Positions 5,382 through 6,481 of a stretch of 6,481 nucleotides of DNA are shown here, piece by piece. Below the pieces are notes generated by a model that saw only the letters and a list, made by a program, of their open reading frames with translations, was not told where the DNA came from and did not search any database. The position numbers and the translations under genes are program-made. This DNA is from Nitrospinota bacterium (GTDB lineage Bacteria; UBA8248), in the NCBI GenBank assembly GCA_011523725.1, contig WTGD01000107.1, forward strand, positions 1 through 6,481, given 5' to 3'. Numbering within the stretch: position 1 is the first letter of the stretch; every line of letters begins with the position of its first letter.

Positions 5382-5400
5382 CGCTCCCAAGGAGGGAGTG
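5382..5400. repeat. Small hairpin CGCTCCC / GGGAGTG
   Basis: Seven base pairs including one G-T, loop AAGGA (5389-5393), between the single REP and the cloverleaf repeat. It has no T run and does not follow a gene closely, so it is unlikely to be a terminator. Confidence 0.4.
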
Positions 5401-5432
5401 TCTCACGCATACATGCAACCCGCTCGGGATGG

Positions 5433-5524
5433 CCCTTCGATACGCCGCCTTCGGCGGCTACTCAGGGTGAGGAAGACATCAAACCTCCTCATCCCGAGTA
5501 GGCCCGCAAGGGCCGTATCGAGGG
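5433..5524. repeat. Cloverleaf-type inverted repeat element
   Basis: Four nested stems: an outer stem CCC(T)TCGATACG (5433-5444) with CGTATCGAGGG (5514-5524); a first hairpin GCCGCC-TTC-GGCGGC (5444-5458); a central stem pairing 5458-5472 with 5487-5501 (13 of 15 positions); and a second hairpin GGCCC-GCAA-GGGCC (5501-5514). The two arms are near reverse complements except for the hairpin tips, which differ but each stay self-complementary. It is not a tRNA: there is no acceptor or T-loop sequence. Confidence 0.65.
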
Positions 5525-5532
5525 ACGACGCC

Positions 5533-5604
5533 GTAGCCGAACAGGCTCTTTGCCTGTCCGGGGTCGCGACCTGTGGGACAGCCCCGAGGAGGGGCTGTCC
5601 CTAC
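5533..5604. repeat. REPIN E: degenerate inverted REP pair
   Basis: The plus-strand unit has a GTAG foot (5533-5536) and stem CCGAACAGGC / GCCTGTCCGG with one A-C mismatch around TCTTT. The minus-strand unit has GTAGG (5604-5600) and an 11-bp stem GGGACAGCCCC / GGGGCTGTCCC with loop GAGGA. A perfect GGTCGCGACC palindrome (5562-5571) sits between them. Longer stems and a mismatch set this pair apart from the other four. Confidence 0.7.
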
Positions 5605-5610
5605 AAAACC

Positions 5611-5640
5611 AACCCCCCTGTCCCCCCTTGTCAGGGGGTT
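5611..5640 (-). terminator. G/C-run hairpin downstream of the OsmC gene
   Basis: AACCCCC(C)CTG (5611-5620) can pair with CAGGGGGTT (5632-5640), and a tighter hairpin CCCCCT-TGTC-AGGGGG (5623-5638) competes. On the minus strand it lies 31 nt past the OsmC stop and is followed by GGTTTTG, a poor T run. It may end the ADH-OsmC transcript or be only a repeat remnant. Confidence 0.35.
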
Positions 5641-5671
5641 AAGGCGATGCCCCTGGCGCGGACTTCCCCCC

Positions 5672-6148
5672 TCAGGGCCGCTTGACGATCCACTCCTCCA
5701 CCAGCTCGCAGCCGCTCTCGCGGTAGAGCGCGGATATGGGGCAGCGCCCGTGGTGCTGGCGTTTCAGCTCCTCCACCCGTTCGTCGGACTCGTCCGTGGT
5801 CAGATGGATCTTCGCCTCCACGTAATCGAAGTTGGGGCTGATGCCGTTGTCCGGGTCCTTCGCGCCCCTGGGGTCCGCCGTGCCGCGCACCTCCACCTCC
5901 TGGGCGATGACGTTGAAGTCGAGTCCCTCGGCCACCTTGTTCGTGATGACCGTGATGCAGGCGGAGAGCGCGCCAAGCGCCAGTTCGCGCGGCGTGGGGC
6001 CGGTGTCGGTCCCGCCGCCCTGCGCCGGTTCATCGGCGACGAAGGCGTGCTTGCGCGCTTTCAACTCCACCCGGCAGCCCTCCGCGCGCGTGGCCCGCAC
6101 GCGGCGTTCCTGTTTGGCCATCACTTCCTTGTCTACGGATTCCACCAT
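5672..6148 (-). CDS. OsmC/Ohr-family protein
   Basis: A 158-residue OsmC-superfamily protein; family members use two cysteines to reduce organic hydroperoxides or handle related thiol chemistry in the cytoplasm. Seen: DEP..GGTDTGPTPRELALGALSACITV (39-67) with C64 on the central helix, and HGRCPIS (133-139) with C136, the expected redox pair; C147 is extra. Both active-site cysteines are ordinary TGC codons. Length is normal, with a slightly long N terminus. The ATG start is supported by AAGGAG (6157-6162) 8 nt upstream. It lies 52 nt behind the dehydrogenase gene on the same strand, so the two probably share a transcript. The general OsmC-like group is clear; whether it is a true peroxidase is not. 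Confidence 0.92.
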   Translation of the reverse strand: MVESVDKEVMAKQERRVRATRAEGCRVELKARKHAFVADEPAQGGGTDTGPTPRELALGALSACITVITNKVAEGLDFNVIAQEVEVRGTADPRGAKDPDNGISPNFDYVEAKIHLTTDESDERVEELKRQHHGRCPISALYRESGCELVEEWIVKRP

Positions 6149-6200
6149 CGGAATTTCTCCTTAAAGACGCATGAAAACGAATAGAACCTGCGAATGAAAC

Positions 6201-6481
6201 CTAATCGAACACTACCGCCGCTCTCCCCGTCACCCGGTTCTCGATGAGCGCCTGGAAGGCGTCTTCCGTCTCCTCGAGCGAAAAAGTTTCTGTGACGATG
6301 GGTTTGATCTTCCCCTGCTGGATCAGCGCGAGCGATTGTCCGAGTTCCTCCATCGAGCAATAGCGCGAGCCGTGGATCTCCTGCGCGAACGTGAGGAACT
6401 GGAGCGGGTCCACGGTGAAGTTCGGCGATACGTTGTTGTAGGCCGCAGGCGGGCGGTAGCCCACGATCACCAGCTTGCCGC
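6201..6481 (-). CDS. Alcohol dehydrogenase-like MDR protein, C-terminal part
   Basis: The 3' end of a medium-chain dehydrogenase/reductase gene; its 5' part lies beyond the right edge. The first visible residues, GGKLVIVGY, are the strand-turn of the Rossmann domain just after the NAD(P) site. The rest (EIHGSRYCSMEELGQSL, QGKIKPIV, FSLEETEDAFQALIENRVTGRAAVVF) follows the standard C-terminal pattern of zinc-type alcohol dehydrogenases. The catalytic zinc ligands would be upstream, so zinc dependence and substrate cannot be judged. The GTG at 6470 is internal, not a start. Probably co-transcribed with the OsmC gene. Confidence 0.9.
   Translation of the reverse strand, partial: GKLVIVGYRPPAAYNNVSPNFTVDPLQFLTFAQEIHGSRYCSMEELGQSLALIQQGKIKPIVTETFSLEETEDAFQALIENRVTGRAAVVFD

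Larger units (their letters stand above)
5099..5671. other. Convergent intergenic repeat cluster, no gene
   Basis: This 573-bp gap between convergent genes shows no credible gene. From left to right: an 8-nt direct repeat GCCACATC (5106-5113, 5118-5125), a deleted ATTCCGG palindrome (5169-5185), REPIN D (5198-5281), a GCCGGAATGAT half-element (5310-5320), a single REP (5341-5364), a small hairpin (5382-5400), a cloverleaf inverted repeat (5433-5524), REPIN E (5533-5604) and a G/C-run hairpin (5611-5640). No clear terminator follows the CoxG-like gene. Confidence 0.8.

Noticed and set aside
4943..5410. Minus-strand open frame across the second repeat gap
   Set aside because: It overlaps the CoxG-like gene antisense and is otherwise made of REP and hairpin sequence.
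5433..5524. tRNA or structured RNA gene
   Set aside because: The cloverleaf shape lacks tRNA consensus bases, and no CCA end, promoter or terminator is evident.
1637..5604. CRISPR array
   Set aside because: Repeats are inverted pairs with unequal spacing and variable stems, not direct repeats with regular spacers, and no cas gene is present.
5672..6148. OsmC protein as a second selenoprotein
   Set aside because: Sec forms of OsmC-like proteins are known, but both redox positions here are encoded by TGC and there is no in-frame TGA.

Overview
This is a GC-rich bacterial window with compact gene blocks separated by two repeat-filled gaps. It holds six complete genes and the 3' end of a seventh. 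Family matches (allantoinase-like amidohydrolase, CoxG-like SRPBCC protein, OsmC, medium-chain dehydrogenase) fit a metabolically versatile environmental bacterium. The heavy load of GTAG-headed palindromes and the apparent selenocysteine codon fit a deltaproteobacterium-like or uncultured-phylum lineage, but nothing here fixes the taxon.

Layout: a REP-like palindrome (40-65); a minus-strand cyclic amidohydrolase (103-1455) with a plausible promoter upstream; a roughly 800-bp gap (1456-2250) with three inverted REP pairs and two copies of a second palindromic family; then a three-gene minus-strand block (4544 down to 2251): a DUF2064/TIGR04282-type nucleotide-sugar transferase, a DsbA-fold thioredoxin-like protein, and a lipoprotein with a divergent parvulin-like segment plus TPRs. 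A 110-bp divergent promoter region separates this block from a plus-strand CoxG-like gene (4655-5098). A second gap (5099-5671) holds two REP pairs, a single REP and a cloverleaf-type inverted repeat. The window ends with a minus-strand OsmC-family gene (5672-6148), probably co-transcribed with the alcohol dehydrogenase-like gene that runs off the right edge (6201-6481).

The most notable point is the DsbA-fold gene. Read from its first ATG, or from any start after the TGA, it lacks its redox active site. Extending upstream in the same frame crosses one TGA (3734-3736) and reaches a TTG start with a GAGGAG ribosome binding site exactly 6 nt away. Read as selenocysteine, the TGA gives the motif UAWC, where this fold normally has CPWC. 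A hairpin with a G-starting apical loop 22 nt after the TGA fits the bacterial SECIS pattern. The gene is therefore best read as a selenoprotein of about 209 residues.

The second theme is structural DNA. At least ten palindromes share one plan (GTAGG, 7-bp stem, short loop, stem, C) while the stem sequence changes with full compensation, and most sit as inverted pairs (REPINs). No transposase is present in the window, so they would be mobilised in trans if still active.
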